A model generated the notes under the pieces. The model was not told the DNA's origin. It saw only the letters and a list, made by a program, of their open reading frames with translations, and did no database searches. From the NCBI RefSeq assembly GCF_006716125.1, contig NZ_VFOM01000001.1:1798001-1862000 (forward strand): DNA of 64,000 nucleotides. The letters are read 5' to 3'. This DNA is from Homoserinimonas aerilata. GTDB taxonomy: Bacteria > Actinomycetota > Actinomycetes > Actinomycetales > Microbacteriaceae. The position numbers and the translations under genes are program-made. Below, in pieces: positions 43,826-52,952 of the stretch (position 1 is its first letter; every line of letters starts with the position of its first letter).

Positions 43826-45159
43826 TTAACCACGTCACTGAGAGAACGGATCGGCTTGGTGACGCGCCACGAGAAGCTCGACTCGAGACCCTCGACTCGC
43901 GTGCGGAGCTCCCGCAGTTTGACCATGCCGGTGAGCTCGACGTTCTCGATCAGGTCGGGGGCGCGCTCGCCCGTGAGGCAGAAATCGACGAGCGGCTTGA
44001 GCACGATGGGCCACCGCATCGACTCGGCGAACTCGGCGACGCGGGCCCTCGTCGCGGCATGCCCGGCCTCATCGAAGAGCACCTCCTCGAGGGCCCGCTC
44101 GAGCGCGGCGACATTCTCAGCCGGAACAACCTGCCCGAGGCGGTGCGCGGCGATCAGCTCGGCGAAGGTGTCCCCCTCGGTGCTGACGATCGGCAGCGAC
44201 GCCCACAGGTAGTCGAGGATGCGGGTGCGGAAACTGAAGGCCGTCTCGAGATGGTCGAGATGCGTGCTCACACCCAGATCGGCGTCGAGCAGAAAATCGG
44301 CGCGCTCCTCATACGGAACCCAGCCCTCGTTGAAGAAGACGATCTTGTTGAGCAGGCCCAGCCGCTCCGCCAGCTGCTGTGCCTCGAAAGCCATACGCAT
44401 CTTCGGCACGGCGGGGTTCGGATGCTGGCCGCCCAAGAAGAACAGGCGCACGTTCGGGTGCCGTTCCGCGAGCGCCGCGACGGCCTTCACGAGCGTGAGC
44501 GGGTCGAACCAGTTGTAGATTCCGCCACCCCACAGGATGACCTTGTCGTCCATGCCGATGCCCGGGATGGCGCCCTTGATGGCGTGCCGACGCTGCACGG
44601 GCGCGGTGTCGTCCAAACCGAACGGCGCAACATCGAGCAGCTTGCGCAGGCTCGGGTCGTGGTCGTAGTTGACCGGGTTGACCCGGCCCATGGCCGCCAG
44701 CTGGCCCAACCAGAAGTCACGCTGCTTGTCGGACGCACACAGCATGTAGTCGGCGCGCTGGATCTGGTCGTTGAGCACACCGACGACATCGATCGAACCC
44801 GCCAGCCGCTCCTTCTCGCCGAGGTCCTTGCCCTGTTCGAGCTGCTCCAGATGCATGGGGTCGTAGATGTCGGCGACGATGATCTTGTCGGTCTCCTTGA
44901 TCCACGGGAACGACGCCAGCAGGTGCCCCTGGAACACGATCACATCCGACCAGTTGACGCTCGAGACAAGCCCTCCCGCTGTGGCGTCGATGATCTCGAA
45001 ATCCGGATGCTCCAACGCGGCGTACGTCGTGGAGACAAGCCGCACATCCGCCACCTTCGACAGCTGCTTCGCCATCTCGAAAGCACGAATCGCCGGACCT
45101 GCCATGCGAGTGGAGAGAGAGTCAGCGGTGACGACCAGAACGTGTCGGCGCTGGGGCAT
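43810..45159 (-). CDS. Glycosyltransferase family 4, paralogue of the GT2-GT4 C-terminal half
   Basis: 449 residues from the ATG at 45159 (MPQRRHVLVVTADSLS), which places the GT-B fold at the usual distance; an 18-residue longer frame exists. It has TRMAGPAIRAFEMAKQLS, ADIYDPMHLEQLEQGKDL, LCASDKQRDFWLGQLAAMGR, VILWGGGIYNWFDP and STHLDHLETAFSFRTRI. Almost every motif is found again in the C-terminal half of the protein encoded at 40540-43017, so one arose from the other or both from a duplication. The C-terminal 60 residues are helical and basic. The gene lies between two convergent or divergent neighbours and is probably a single-gene transcript. Confidence 0.85.
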   Translation of the reverse strand: MPQRRHVLVVTADSLSTRMAGPAIRAFEMAKQLSKVADVRLVSTTYAALEHPDFEIIDATAGGLVSSVNWSDVIVFQGHLLASFPWIKETDKIIVADIYDPMHLEQLEQGKDLGEKERLAGSIDVVGVLNDQIQRADYMLCASDKQRDFWLGQLAAMGRVNPVNYDHDPSLRKLLDVAPFGLDDTAPVQRRHAIKGAIPGIGMDDKVILWGGGIYNWFDPLTLVKAVAALAERHPNVRLFFLGGQHPNPAVPKMRMAFEAQQLAERLGLLNKIVFFNEGWVPYEERADFLLDADLGVSTHLDHLETAFSFRTRILDYLWASLPIVSTEGDTFAELIAAHRLGQVVPAENVAALERALEEVLFDEAGHAATRARVAEFAESMRWPIVLKPLVDFCLTGERAPDLIENVELTGMVKLRELRTRVEGLESSFSWRVTKPIRSLSDVVKKLRS

Positions 45160-45327
45160 GGATGATCGTCCTAACTGGCGGGGAGCCGCAGACGCGGAAG
45201 TGCAGAGCGGCACCCGATCTTAACACTCCGCACCCCGCCGACTATCGGAAACAGCTGAGGATCAGCGGTTAGGCTATGACCCGTTCTCTGCCCCATCCCC
45301 GCCCGAAAGGCTCCGGTCACACCCACG

Positions 45328-46722
45328 ATGAAGCTGTTCCGTCGCGCTCGGCCCGAACTCTCGAATGCAACCGCGGTCGAGACATCGGATGGCCGTCTCC
45401 TCGGCACCGATCGCACACCCGCAACGGGTTTCCGCGGCTGGGTGAAGCAGTTCTGGGTGACCATCGTGCTCGTGCTGGTGGCGCTCGCCATGTGCGTGAG
45501 CAATCTGGCCCAGCACTCCCACCAGTTCTCGCCCTACGACGAGTGGGTCTACTACGACTACATCACCAAGGTGCCCAGCCAGCTCTACGTGCACCAGGGC
45601 GAATACATCGGCGAGGATGCGCTCAGCATGATGGCCTGCTTCGGCGACGGCTTCGGAGCCAGAGGCGAACCCTGCACCGGCCTCGACGGCGTGTACGACG
45701 AGCCAGAGGTGTACCCGCAGGAGGGCAAGACCTCAGCCGACCCGTACACACCCGCCTACTTCGCCACCACATGGGCGGTCGCCTCGGTCGCCCACTTCGT
45801 CACCGGGGTCGACATGCTCACCACGAGCCGCGCGGTCAGCGCCCTCTGGCTCGCTGGCGGGCTCATCGTGCTCACCATGTTCCTCCGCGAGTTCCGGCTC
45901 AGGCCGATCCTCATCCTCGGTTTGGGGCTCAGCTACATCGGTCTGGTCACGACCTTCTACGCATCCACCTTCATCAGCACGGATGCGCCCAGCCTGCTGG
46001 CCGGGGCAACCCTCGGCCTGCTCGCCGTCAGATTCGCGAAGACCGGGCGCCACGCGCCATGGCTCGCCATCGCATCCGCCATCGCCGTGTGGCTCAAGAT
46101 CACCAACATCTTCGCGGTCGGCATCGTCGTCGTGGCACTGCTCGTGCACGCGTTCTTCCGCCATCGCGCCGGCGACCATGCACCGCACCCCTCGCCCCGC
46201 CGCATGGGCGTCGTCAGCGCAGTCGTCGCCGCGATCGCCATCGCCGCCGAACTCATCTGGCTGGTGATCTGGAAGGCGTCGAGCATCGGCGAAGGCCCCG
46301 ACCAGGGCATCTCCATAGACCTCACCCCTCAGGCCGTCATCGCCTCGCTGTTCACCTTCCTGCTGCCTCGGGATGGTGTCGGCCCCGACATCTCGTGGGT
46401 GGCCATCATGCAGGCGCCATACTCCGCAATGCTTGTCGCCGGCATCATCGGCTGGTTCTTCGCAGAACGACGCGACGACATGAACCGGGCATGGAGCATC
46501 GCCGTGATCATCTCCGCGACCCTGTTCGCGCCGGCCCTCATGATCGCACTGCAACTGCTCCTCGGGGAGGTGGCCCCGGTGATCCCCCGCTACACGCTGG
46601 GGATGGCGCCCATGATGCTCCTCGCCATCGGAATGATCGCGCGAAACAACATCGCCGCATGGATCGTGCTCGGCTACGGCATCGCCGTGAGCACCTTCTC
46701 CGTCATCGGCCTGTACGGCTGA
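45328..46722 (+). CDS. Polytopic membrane protein, DUF2142/GT-C-like
   Basis: 464 residues with about ten helices, the first near residues 44-62. The first outer loop carries SPYDEWVYYDYITKVPS, an acidic pair in the position of the P-D-E motif of DUF2142, and later DPYTPAYFATTWAVAS, which parallels YNPVYYLVTG in the protein encoded at 38985-40565. This suggests a related GT-C-type transferase acting outside the membrane with a polyprenyl-linked donor. I cannot name the family with certainty. It converges with the ABC transporter genes; two 10-base direct repeats (CGGCTGCTCG at 46731 and 46747) lie in the gap. Confidence 0.65.
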   Translation: MKLFRRARPELSNATAVETSDGRLLGTDRTPATGFRGWVKQFWVTIVLVLVALAMCVSNLAQHSHQFSPYDEWVYYDYITKVPSQLYVHQGEYIGEDALSMMACFGDGFGARGEPCTGLDGVYDEPEVYPQEGKTSADPYTPAYFATTWAVASVAHFVTGVDMLTTSRAVSALWLAGGLIVLTMFLREFRLRPILILGLGLSYIGLVTTFYASTFISTDAPSLLAGATLGLLAVRFAKTGRHAPWLAIASAIAVWLKITNIFAVGIVVVALLVHAFFRHRAGDHAPHPSPRRMGVVSAVVAAIAIAAELIWLVIWKASSIGEGPDQGISIDLTPQAVIASLFTFLLPRDGVGPDISWVAIMQAPYSAMLVAGIIGWFFAERRDDMNRAWSIAVIISATLFAPALMIALQLLLGEVAPVIPRYTLGMAPMMLLAIGMIARNNIAAWIVLGYGIAVSTFSVIGLYG

Positions 46723-46757
46723 CGCGTGCTCGGCTGCTCGGTTAGCCGGCTGCTCGA

Positions 46758-47498
46758 CTACTCTCCGAGGTTGAGCGAGCTCTTGTAGGCGTCGACCGTC
46801 TCCTTGACGGGCCCGGCCATCATCAGTTCGCCCTTGCTCAGCCACGCCGCATGGTCACACATGTCGAGAACCGTCGACATGGCATGGCTGACCAGGATGA
46901 CCGTCTTGCCGTTCGTCTTCAGGTCACGGAACTTCTTGAAGCACTTCTCCTGGAACTCGGCGTCACCGACGGCCAGAACCTCGTCGACGACCAGGATGTC
47001 CGGCTCGACATGGATCGCCACCGAGAAACCCAGACGCACATACATGCCCGAGGAGTAGTTCTTGACCGGCTGATCGATGAAACGCTCGACCCCAGAGAAC
47101 TCGACGATCTCGTCGTACTTCCTGTCGATCTCCTTCTTGGACATCCCCAGGATCGAACCGTTCAGGTAGATGTTCTCGCGACCCGACAGCTCGTGGTGAA
47201 AGCCGGAGCCCACCTCGAGAAGCGCCGCCATCTTGCCGTTGTGCGTGATGCTGCCGCGATCGGGTGTGTAGATCTTGGCCAGACACTTGAGCAGCGTCGA
47301 CTTGCCCGAACCGTTGCTGCCGATGAGGCCGAAGGTGGAGCCGCGCGGCACATCGAACGAGACATCGTTGAGTGCCCAGAAGTCCTCGTGCACGGAGGTG
47401 CGCCCCCGCATGATGGCGGCCTTCAGCGTCTGGTTGCGCTCATGATAGAGACGAAACTTCTTGCTGACATCGGTGATGTTGACGGCGATATCGGTCAT
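46758..47498 (-). CDS. wzt: ABC transporter ATP-binding protein, polysaccharide export (Wzt/TagH type)
   Basis: 246 residues. Walker A is G60-SNGSGKST, the signature YSSGMYVRLGFS, Walker B ILVVDEVLAVGD, and the switch His lies in LVSHAMST. The YSSGM signature and the region FWALNDVSFDVPRG before Walker A are typical of the polysaccharide/teichoic acid exporter ATPases. The C-terminal glycan-binding domain of classical Wzt is absent, so export should not depend on a capped end recognised by that domain. Its ATG overlaps the stop of the permease gene by 4 bases. Confidence 0.9.
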   Translation of the reverse strand: MTDIAVNITDVSKKFRLYHERNQTLKAAIMRGRTSVHEDFWALNDVSFDVPRGSTFGLIGSNGSGKSTLLKCLAKIYTPDRGSITHNGKMAALLEVGSGFHHELSGRENIYLNGSILGMSKKEIDRKYDEIVEFSGVERFIDQPVKNYSSGMYVRLGFSVAIHVEPDILVVDEVLAVGDAEFQEKCFKKFRDLKTNGKTVILVSHAMSTVLDMCDHAAWLSKGELMMAGPVKETVDAYKSSLNLGE

Positions 47499-48331
47499 AG
47501 TGCCTCAGCCAGGCCCTTCTCCTTACGGGCGAAGACCGCCAAGCCGATCGCGAACACGCCGACCGCCCAGATCGCGCAGGTGAGCATCTCGGCGCCATCC
47601 GGCAGCCTGTTGTCGTAGAGCAGGCTGCGGAAGACGCCCACGAAGCTGGCCATCGGATTCAGCAGGTAGATGTCCAGAATGGTCACCGGAGTGCCCAGCA
47701 GACCGCCGAGCTTCTCCGACTGCACCTCGACGAGTGACACCGGGTAGATGATGGGCGTCAGATACATCCACATCTGCATCGCAATGGAGAGAAGATGCTC
47801 CGTGTCCCTGAAATAGACGTTGGCGATGGAGAGCAACAACGCGATACCGGATGCGAACAGCGCCAACAGCAGCATCGTCACGACCACGAGGGGCAGCCAC
47901 GGCAGCACAAAGGCACCCGCGATGCTCAGAACGATCGCAAGAACAGCCATCTCGAACAGCCAGTTGAAACCGACCGCCCCGACAACAGAGAGAGGCAGCA
48001 CAGCCCGCGGAAAGTAGACCTTCTGGATGAGCCCGGCGTTGCCGACGAGCACCGACGTTCCCGCGTTGAGTACCCCGGCGAAGAACAGCCACGGGAGGAG
48101 GCCGCAGAGCAGCCAGAGCGCGTAGTACTCGATACCGCTGGGGTCACCGATCTGAGGCGGCAGCTGGAACAGGATGCCAAAGACAAGCGTGTAGACGAGC
48201 ATCACCGCGAGCGGGTTGACCAGAGACCACAGCTGTCCGAAGACTGTTCTCTTGTACTTGCCCTTGACTTCGCGAAGAGTGAGGTTTGCAAGGAGCTCTC
48301 GGGCGGAGAGGAATTCCTTCAGATAATGCAT
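47495..48331 (-). CDS. wzm: ABC-2 type polysaccharide export permease (Wzm type)
   Basis: 278 residues with six hydrophobic helices. It starts with FLSARELLANLTLREVKGKYKRTVFGQLWS, the amphipathic N-terminus of this family, and has LLWLLPWLFFAGVLNAGTSVL-like helices and NPMASFVGVFRSLLYD near the end. It forms the channel for a lipid-linked glycan, with the ATPase encoded directly after it. The pair gives the locus a second, Wzx-independent exit. It is divergent from the GT2 gene at 48435 across 103 bases, where both promoters should lie. Confidence 0.9.
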   Translation of the reverse strand: MHYLKEFLSARELLANLTLREVKGKYKRTVFGQLWSLVNPLAVMLVYTLVFGILFQLPPQIGDPSGIEYYALWLLCGLLPWLFFAGVLNAGTSVLVGNAGLIQKVYFPRAVLPLSVVGAVGFNWLFEMAVLAIVLSIAGAFVLPWLPLVVVTMLLLALFASGIALLLSIANVYFRDTEHLLSIAMQMWMYLTPIIYPVSLVEVQSEKLGGLLGTPVTILDIYLLNPMASFVGVFRSLLYDNRLPDGAEMLTCAIWAVGVFAIGLAVFARKEKGLAEAL

Positions 48332-48434
48332 CGAGCCTCACTGGATGGGCGACAGGCAGACAGCCGGAGACCAATCTAGCGCAGAACTGCCTGACAGATC
48401 CTGACAGCACGGGAACGGTAAGATCAGAGCCTCA

Positions 48435-49313
48435 ATGAACAATTCATCCGAGCACGAGTCGCCCACGCTGGGCATCGTCACCGTCAGCTTCGGATCCGAA
48501 CGGGTGCTCCCCGCCTTCCTCGATTCGGTGGCCCCCTCGACGCGACGCTCGTACCAGCTGGTCATCGCCGACAACAAGCCCTCCGTCGACGGCGGCGTCA
48601 CCGCCCTCGCCACCGCCCACGGCGCCGAGTATGTTCCGCTGGCCGACAATCCGGGCTACGGCGGCGCCGTGAACCGGGCCGTCGAAAAGCTTGACCCGGG
48701 CATCCGCTGGGTGCTCGTCAGCAACCCCGACGTGATCCTCGGTGAAGGCTCCATCGATGCGCTGCTCGACGCCGCGAACGAAGACGAGCGGATCGGATCG
48801 GTCGGCCCAGCCATCCTCACCGCGGAGGGCGAGCTCTACCCGTCGGCCCGGCGCGTGCCGTCACTGCGGATGGGCGTCGGCCATGCACTCTTCGCCAACC
48901 TGTGGCCGAGTAACCGGTGGAGCAGGGCATACCGCAACGAGTGGGACGAAAGCGCGCGCGACGCCGGCTGGCTCTCCGGCGCCTGCGTTCTGGTGCGACG
49001 CGAAGCCCTCGACAGGCTCGGCGGATTCGACGAGAGCTACTTCATGTACTTCGAAGACGTCGACCTCGGGTCACGACTCGGCAAAGCCGGTTACCGCAAC
49101 GTCTACCGGCCCAACTCCCGGGTCGTGCACACGGGGGCACACTCCACCGCAGAGACATCAGAGCGGATGCTGCGCGAGCACCACAAGAGCGCCAGCCGGT
49201 TCCTGTCGCGAAAGTACACGGGCCCGCTGCTCTGGCCCGTGCGCGTCGCACTGCGCACAGGCCTCGCCGCGCGCGCCTTCATCGAAGGCCGCCGGGCACG
49301 CCGCAACAGCTGA
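48435..49313 (+). CDS. GT2 glycosyltransferase, WbbL-like (probable rhamnosyltransferase)
   Basis: 292 residues, GT-A. It has GIVTVSFGSERVLPAFLDS, LVIADNKPS, PLADNPGYGGAVNRAV, LVSNPDVILGEG (D-x-D-like), DAGWLSGACVLVRREAL and YFMYFEDVDLGSRL. This order matches WbbL and other rhamnosyltransferases. In mycobacteria WbbL adds L-rhamnose to decaprenyl-PP-GlcNAc. Here the gene faces rmlA/rmlC and would use their product dTDP-L-rhamnose. It could make the linkage unit or extend the ABC-exported chain. A hairpin follows its stop. Confidence 0.82.
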   Translation: MNNSSEHESPTLGIVTVSFGSERVLPAFLDSVAPSTRRSYQLVIADNKPSVDGGVTALATAHGAEYVPLADNPGYGGAVNRAVEKLDPGIRWVLVSNPDVILGEGSIDALLDAANEDERIGSVGPAILTAEGELYPSARRVPSLRMGVGHALFANLWPSNRWSRAYRNEWDESARDAGWLSGACVLVRREALDRLGGFDESYFMYFEDVDLGSRLGKAGYRNVYRPNSRVVHTGAHSTAETSERMLREHHKSASRFLSRKYTGPLLWPVRVALRTGLAARAFIEGRRARRNS

Positions 49314-49332
49314 CCGACGTCAGTTACAGATC

Positions 49333-49353
49333 CTGCGGCGCATGCCGACGCAG
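49333..49353. terminator. Hairpin between convergent GT2 and rmlA
   Basis: CTGCGGCG (49333-49340) pairs with CGACGCAG (49346-49353) in seven of eight positions around a 5-base loop CATGC. It lies between two convergent gene ends and may stop transcription from both sides. No T-tract is present. Confidence 0.4.
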
Positions 49354-49391
49354 CGGTCGCGCTCCTGACCTCACACCGGAGGCGCAGAACC

Positions 49392-50267
49392 TTAGCGGGC
49401 GGCTTTCGCCGCGAGCAGGCGCTGCAGGTATGCGCCATAGCCGCTCTTCTCGAGCGGGGCCGCCAGTTCGGCCAGCTGCTCATCACTGACCCAGCCCGCA
49501 CGCCAGGCGATCTCCTCGATGCAGCCGATCTTGAAGCCCTGACGGTCCTCGATCACGCGCACATACTCGGATGCCTGCATCATCGACTCGAACGTGCCCG
49601 TGTCGAGCCACGCGGTGCCCCGGTCGAGCACCTGCACGCGCAGCCTGCCCTCGTTGAGGTAGCGCTCGTTGACGGTCGAGATCTCCAGCTCGCCACGAGC
49701 GCTCGGCTCGATCGACTTGGCGATCTCGACAACCGAGTTGTCGTAGAAGTAGAGGCCGGGAACCGCATAGTTGCTTTTCGGCTTCGCCGGCTTCTCCTCG
49801 ATGGAGACAGCGGCCATGTCATCGTCGAACTCGACCACGCCGTAGGCGGCCGGGTCGGCCACCTGGTAGGCGAAGATGAGCCCGCCCTCGATCTCGCCGT
49901 GCTGGCGCAGCGCCGAGCCGAGCCCGGCGCCGTGGAAGATGTTGTCACCGAGCACGAGCGCAACACTGTCGTCGCCGATGAAGTCCTCACCGATGATGAA
50001 CGCCTGCGCCAGCCCATCGGGCGAAGGCTGAACGGCGTACTCGATGCTGATGCCGAGGCGGCTGCCGTCGCCGAGCAGCGCACGGAACTGCGAGTTGTAC
50101 TCGGGGGTCGTGATCACCAGGATCTCGTCGATGCCCGCCATCATCAGCGTCGACAGGGGGTAGTAGATCATCGGCTTGTCGTAGATGGGCATCAGCTGCT
50201 TCGAGATGCCCTGAGTGATCGGCCACAGTCGCGAGCCGGAACCTCCGGCCAGAATGATGCCGCGCAT
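49392..50267 (-). CDS. rmlA: Glucose-1-phosphate thymidylyltransferase RmlA
   Basis: 291 residues. The nucleotide-binding GGSGSRLWP and [15 protein letters not shown] at the N-terminus are diagnostic, followed by [24 protein letters not shown] and [13 protein letters not shown]. It makes dTDP-glucose from glucose-1-phosphate and dTTP, the first step to dTDP-L-rhamnose. It overlaps rmlC by one base, its ATG following within the rmlC stop (TGATG), so they are co-transcribed. The partners rmlB and rmlD are about 8-10 kb away on the other strand. Confidence 0.95.
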   Translation of the reverse strand: MRGIILAGGSGSRLWPITQGISKQLMPIYDKPMIYYPLSTLMMAGIDEILVITTPEYNSQFRALLGDGSRLGISIEYAVQPSPDGLAQAFIIGEDFIGDDSVALVLGDNIFHGAGLGSALRQHGEIEGGLIFAYQVADPAAYGVVEFDDDMAAVSIEEKPAKPKSNYAVPGLYFYDNSVVEIAKSIEPSARGELEISTVNERYLNEGRLRVQVLDRGTAWLDTGTFESMMQASEYVRVIEDRQGFKIGCIEEIAWRAGWVSDEQLAELAAPLEKSGYGAYLQRLLAAKAAR

Positions 50268-50878
50268 CAGCCGGCCCTCCCATCCAGCGAGTCGTAGAAG
50301 GCCCGCACATCGTCAAAGCGCGGCAGCAGGCCGCTCTCGGCCGCCTCATGAAGACCCGGAGCATCCGTGTCCTTCGGCGACAGCAACAGTTCGCCCGCCT
50401 CGGGCGGGAACACCAGCCCGACAGCCTCATCGAGCGGGTTGATGCCGTGCTCGGCCGGCGCGTTGTAGACGTCGCTGACGAGGTAGCTCACCGTTGCGTC
50501 GTCGGTCAGCGCGACGAAGGCGTGGCCGAGCCCCTCGGCGATGTAGATCGCCCGACGGTCCGTCGTGTCGAGCAGCACAGAATCCCACTGGCCGAACGTC
50601 GGCGAGCCGACACGGATGTCGATCACGAAGTCGAGCACGGCACCGTGGGTGACCGTGACATATTTTGCCTGCCCGCGGGGAACATCCGCGAAATGGATGC
50701 CACGGACGACGCCGCGCTTCGAGATCGAGGTGTTGGCCTGCCGAAGGTCAAGCGGGTGCCCGATGGCCTCCCCCAGCTTGTCGAATCGGTACCACTCGAG
50801 GAAGACGCCACGGTCGTCGCCCAACTGCTTGGGAGTGATCTCGTAGGAGTCCGGAATAGAAAGCTCACGGATTTGCAC
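50267..50878 (-). CDS. rmlC: dTDP-4-dehydrorhamnose 3,5-epimerase RmlC
   Basis: 203 residues, a small cupin. It has [28 protein letters not shown] (catalytic H62), [26 protein letters not shown] and [11 protein letters not shown]. Length is normal for the single-domain enzyme, which epimerises C3 and C5 of the keto sugar made by RmlB. It is first in the rmlC-rmlA pair and is divergent from the GT gene at 50956, with under 80 bases between for both promoters. Confidence 0.94.
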   Translation of the reverse strand: MQIRELSIPDSYEITPKQLGDDRGVFLEWYRFDKLGEAIGHPLDLRQANTSISKRGVVRGIHFADVPRGQAKYVTVTHGAVLDFVIDIRVGSPTFGQWDSVLLDTTDRRAIYIAEGLGHAFVALTDDATVSYLVSDVYNAPAEHGINPLDEAVGLVFPPEAGELLLSPKDTDAPGLHEAAESGLLPRFDDVRAFYDSLDGRAG

Positions 50879-50955
50879 ATCGGGAGTCTAGCAAGGCCAT
50901 CCTCGACGCTCCCTCGGGCATGATGGGATGCGGAGTCCGACCATGAAAGGTGCCC

Positions 50956-51918
50956 ATGCCCCTTCGCCAGAAAGTCGCCGCCATCGCACGCCGTCTGAGG
51001 CTGGAGCGGCCCGCGCGCGCGAGCCTCAGGCTTGCCGGTGCCGCCCGCCGCAGGGCACGCGCCGCAGGCACGGCAACCGCAGCTGCCGGCAGCGGAGTCG
51101 CGGCAGGCGCACAGTGGTTGGCGGATGCCCCGCGCCGAAGAAGGCTGGCTCGCGGCTACGCATCGCTGCTCGCGTCGCGCGTCGGCTTCGATGAGCTGCT
51201 GGGCAGGCCCTCCCCCGATTCTGTCGCCATAGTCGTCTGCCTCTGGAACAGGCCCGACCGCATCGACGACGTGCTGCGGATCATCGACGCGCAGCAGGCC
51301 GAGCGGCCCCTGCGGCTTGTGCTGTGGAACAACCAGCCCGCCGATGACAGCCGCTACAGGGCAGCGATCGAGGGGTACACCGCCAGCGGCGCGCTCGCAA
51401 GCGTCGAATATTTCACCTCGCCCACCAACATCGGAGGGATGGCCCGATTCGTCGCGGCCCGGGAGCTGCTGCGGCGAGGCTACAGCGGGCCATTCATCAT
51501 GCTCGACGACGACGAGAACGTCGGCCGCGGCTTCGTCGCAGACCTGCTCGCTGCCTACACCCCCCGCTCCATCTCAGGCCTGTGGGCGTGGACCAACGAC
51601 GGCGCCTACTGGAACCGCACACAGCTGGTCAGCACCGGCGACCGCGCCGACCACGTGGGCACCGGCGGCAGCATCGTGGACTCCGCCCTCGTCGACGACG
51701 ACCGCTTCTTCACCGCCATCCCCCAGCAGTTCCTCTTCATGGAGGACATGTGGATGAGCCACTACGGCACGCGCAACGGCTGGCCGCTGCAGATGGTGGC
51801 CACGCCCGTCGAGTTCGTGCTGAGTGAACTCGACCAGGGGCACGCCATCTTCGACCGCAAGGAGCAGTTCTTCAGCTGGCTGCAGCATCCGGAGCACGTT
51901 CCGCTGCGGCACGACTGA
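50956..51918 (+). CDS. GT-A-type glycosyltransferase (GT2-like)
   Basis: 320 residues from the ATG at 50956, which has AAAGG 5 bases before it; a GTG two codons upstream is also possible. A basic, Ala/Arg-rich N-terminus of about 75 residues, probably amphipathic, precedes the GT-A domain: SVAIVVCLWNRPDRIDDVL, FTSPTNIGGMARFV and FIMLDDDENVG, where D-D-D is the metal site. WTNDGAYWNRTQLV and FLFMEDMWMSHYG complete it. The group resembles galactofuranosyl/GT2 enzymes of actinobacterial walls, but the sugar is unknown. It converges with the DUF616 gene 11 bases away. Confidence 0.78.
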   Translation: MPLRQKVAAIARRLRLERPARASLRLAGAARRRARAAGTATAAAGSGVAAGAQWLADAPRRRRLARGYASLLASRVGFDELLGRPSPDSVAIVVCLWNRPDRIDDVLRIIDAQQAERPLRLVLWNNQPADDSRYRAAIEGYTASGALASVEYFTSPTNIGGMARFVAARELLRRGYSGPFIMLDDDENVGRGFVADLLAAYTPRSISGLWAWTNDGAYWNRTQLVSTGDRADHVGTGGSIVDSALVDDDRFFTAIPQQFLFMEDMWMSHYGTRNGWPLQMVATPVEFVLSELDQGHAIFDRKEQFFSWLQHPEHVPLRHD

Positions 51919-51929
51919 CGCACTCGCTG

Positions 51930-52844
51930 CTACCTGCGGCCGCGACCCATCCAGGTCGACACGGCGCGCAGTGGGGCCATCAGCCGCCACGACAGCGTCG
52001 AACGGTACAGGTGGTGCAGCTCGTTCTCGCGAGCCTCCAGCACATCCGTGTGCATCGTCTCGACTGCGCCGATCTGTTCCTTCATCAGTCGCAGATCGTT
52101 CTCGAGCTTGCCGAGCTCGACGCTCGGCACCCGAAGCGCGTTCGCCAGACGATCCTGGGTGACGTGCCATTTTCGGTCGGCGCGCACCGGCCACTCGTGC
52201 CACTCGGAGCTCAGGTTGTCGATGCCGATGGCGGTCACGGGGAGACCCGCACTGCCGAGCACGAAGTTGATCGACAGCTGGTCGCGGCGCGAATAGCGCA
52301 TGATGTGGTCGCTCCACAGCGACATGGCCGCATCAACCTCAGGCGTGTGGCGGCGGGCCAGCAGGGCCGTCCAGTACGGAAGCTCCTGCAGCGACTCGGG
52401 CCGCAGCGACGAATAGTGGATGAGCTGCTCGTAGACGCGCGCCGGGTCGTCGTAACCATCGGTTGCGACCGTGTCGAACTCGCCGATCACCGTCTTGCGA
52501 AAGCTGTGCTGCGGGATGGCGATATCGGCATCCGCCAACCACGCATCCAGGATCGCGTCGGGCGTCGACCGCAGCCGCACACTGTTGTCGATCCAGAGCG
52601 ATTCGTCGTAGTCGCCGAGCAGCATGAACCCGCGGGTCTTGAAATACCGGGCGCTGCGGATGCTGTCCATCGGCAGGCGAGGTTCGACCAGTCGGATCTG
52701 CCACGTCTCACTGGTGAGCTCGGGATCGTCGGTGAAGCAGATGAAGTCGATGTCGGTCTCGCGGGCGACGGGCTGCTCGTTGAGCTTCTCGTACTGCCCC
52801 ATGAGCGCCGAATAGACCACGCGTCGCGGAGCTACCGAAGTCAC
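51930..52844 (-). CDS. DUF616 (TOD1/MUCI70-like) putative glycosyltransferase
   Basis: 304 residues. Family marks are RVVYSALMGQYEKLNEQP at the start, DIDFICFTDDPEL, SARYFKTRGFMLLGDYDESLWIDNSV (the W-I-D-x-x site) and IPQHSFRKTVIGE. A coiled-coil-like tail follows (LGKLENDLRLMKEQIGAVETMH). DUF616 is predicted to be a GT-A glycosyltransferase; a bacterial activity is not known to me. The GTG at 52844 has GAGGAC 6 bases before it. It is the last gene of a minus-strand run after two secreted proteins, though gaps suggest separate transcripts. Confidence 0.75.
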   Translation of the reverse strand: MTSVAPRRVVYSALMGQYEKLNEQPVARETDIDFICFTDDPELTSETWQIRLVEPRLPMDSIRSARYFKTRGFMLLGDYDESLWIDNSVRLRSTPDAILDAWLADADIAIPQHSFRKTVIGEFDTVATDGYDDPARVYEQLIHYSSLRPESLQELPYWTALLARRHTPEVDAAMSLWSDHIMRYSRRDQLSINFVLGSAGLPVTAIGIDNLSSEWHEWPVRADRKWHVTQDRLANALRVPSVELGKLENDLRLMKEQIGAVETMHTDVLEARENELHHLYRSTLSWRLMAPLRAVSTWMGRGRR

Positions 52845-52952
52845 GTCATCGTCCTCTCAACGGTTTCTGGCAGCTTACTGAGAGCCGCGCGCAGTGGGCA
52901 AGGCAACGGCACCCCCTGAAAGGGCTTCCATGCGGATGCTCGAAGGCCGGGA

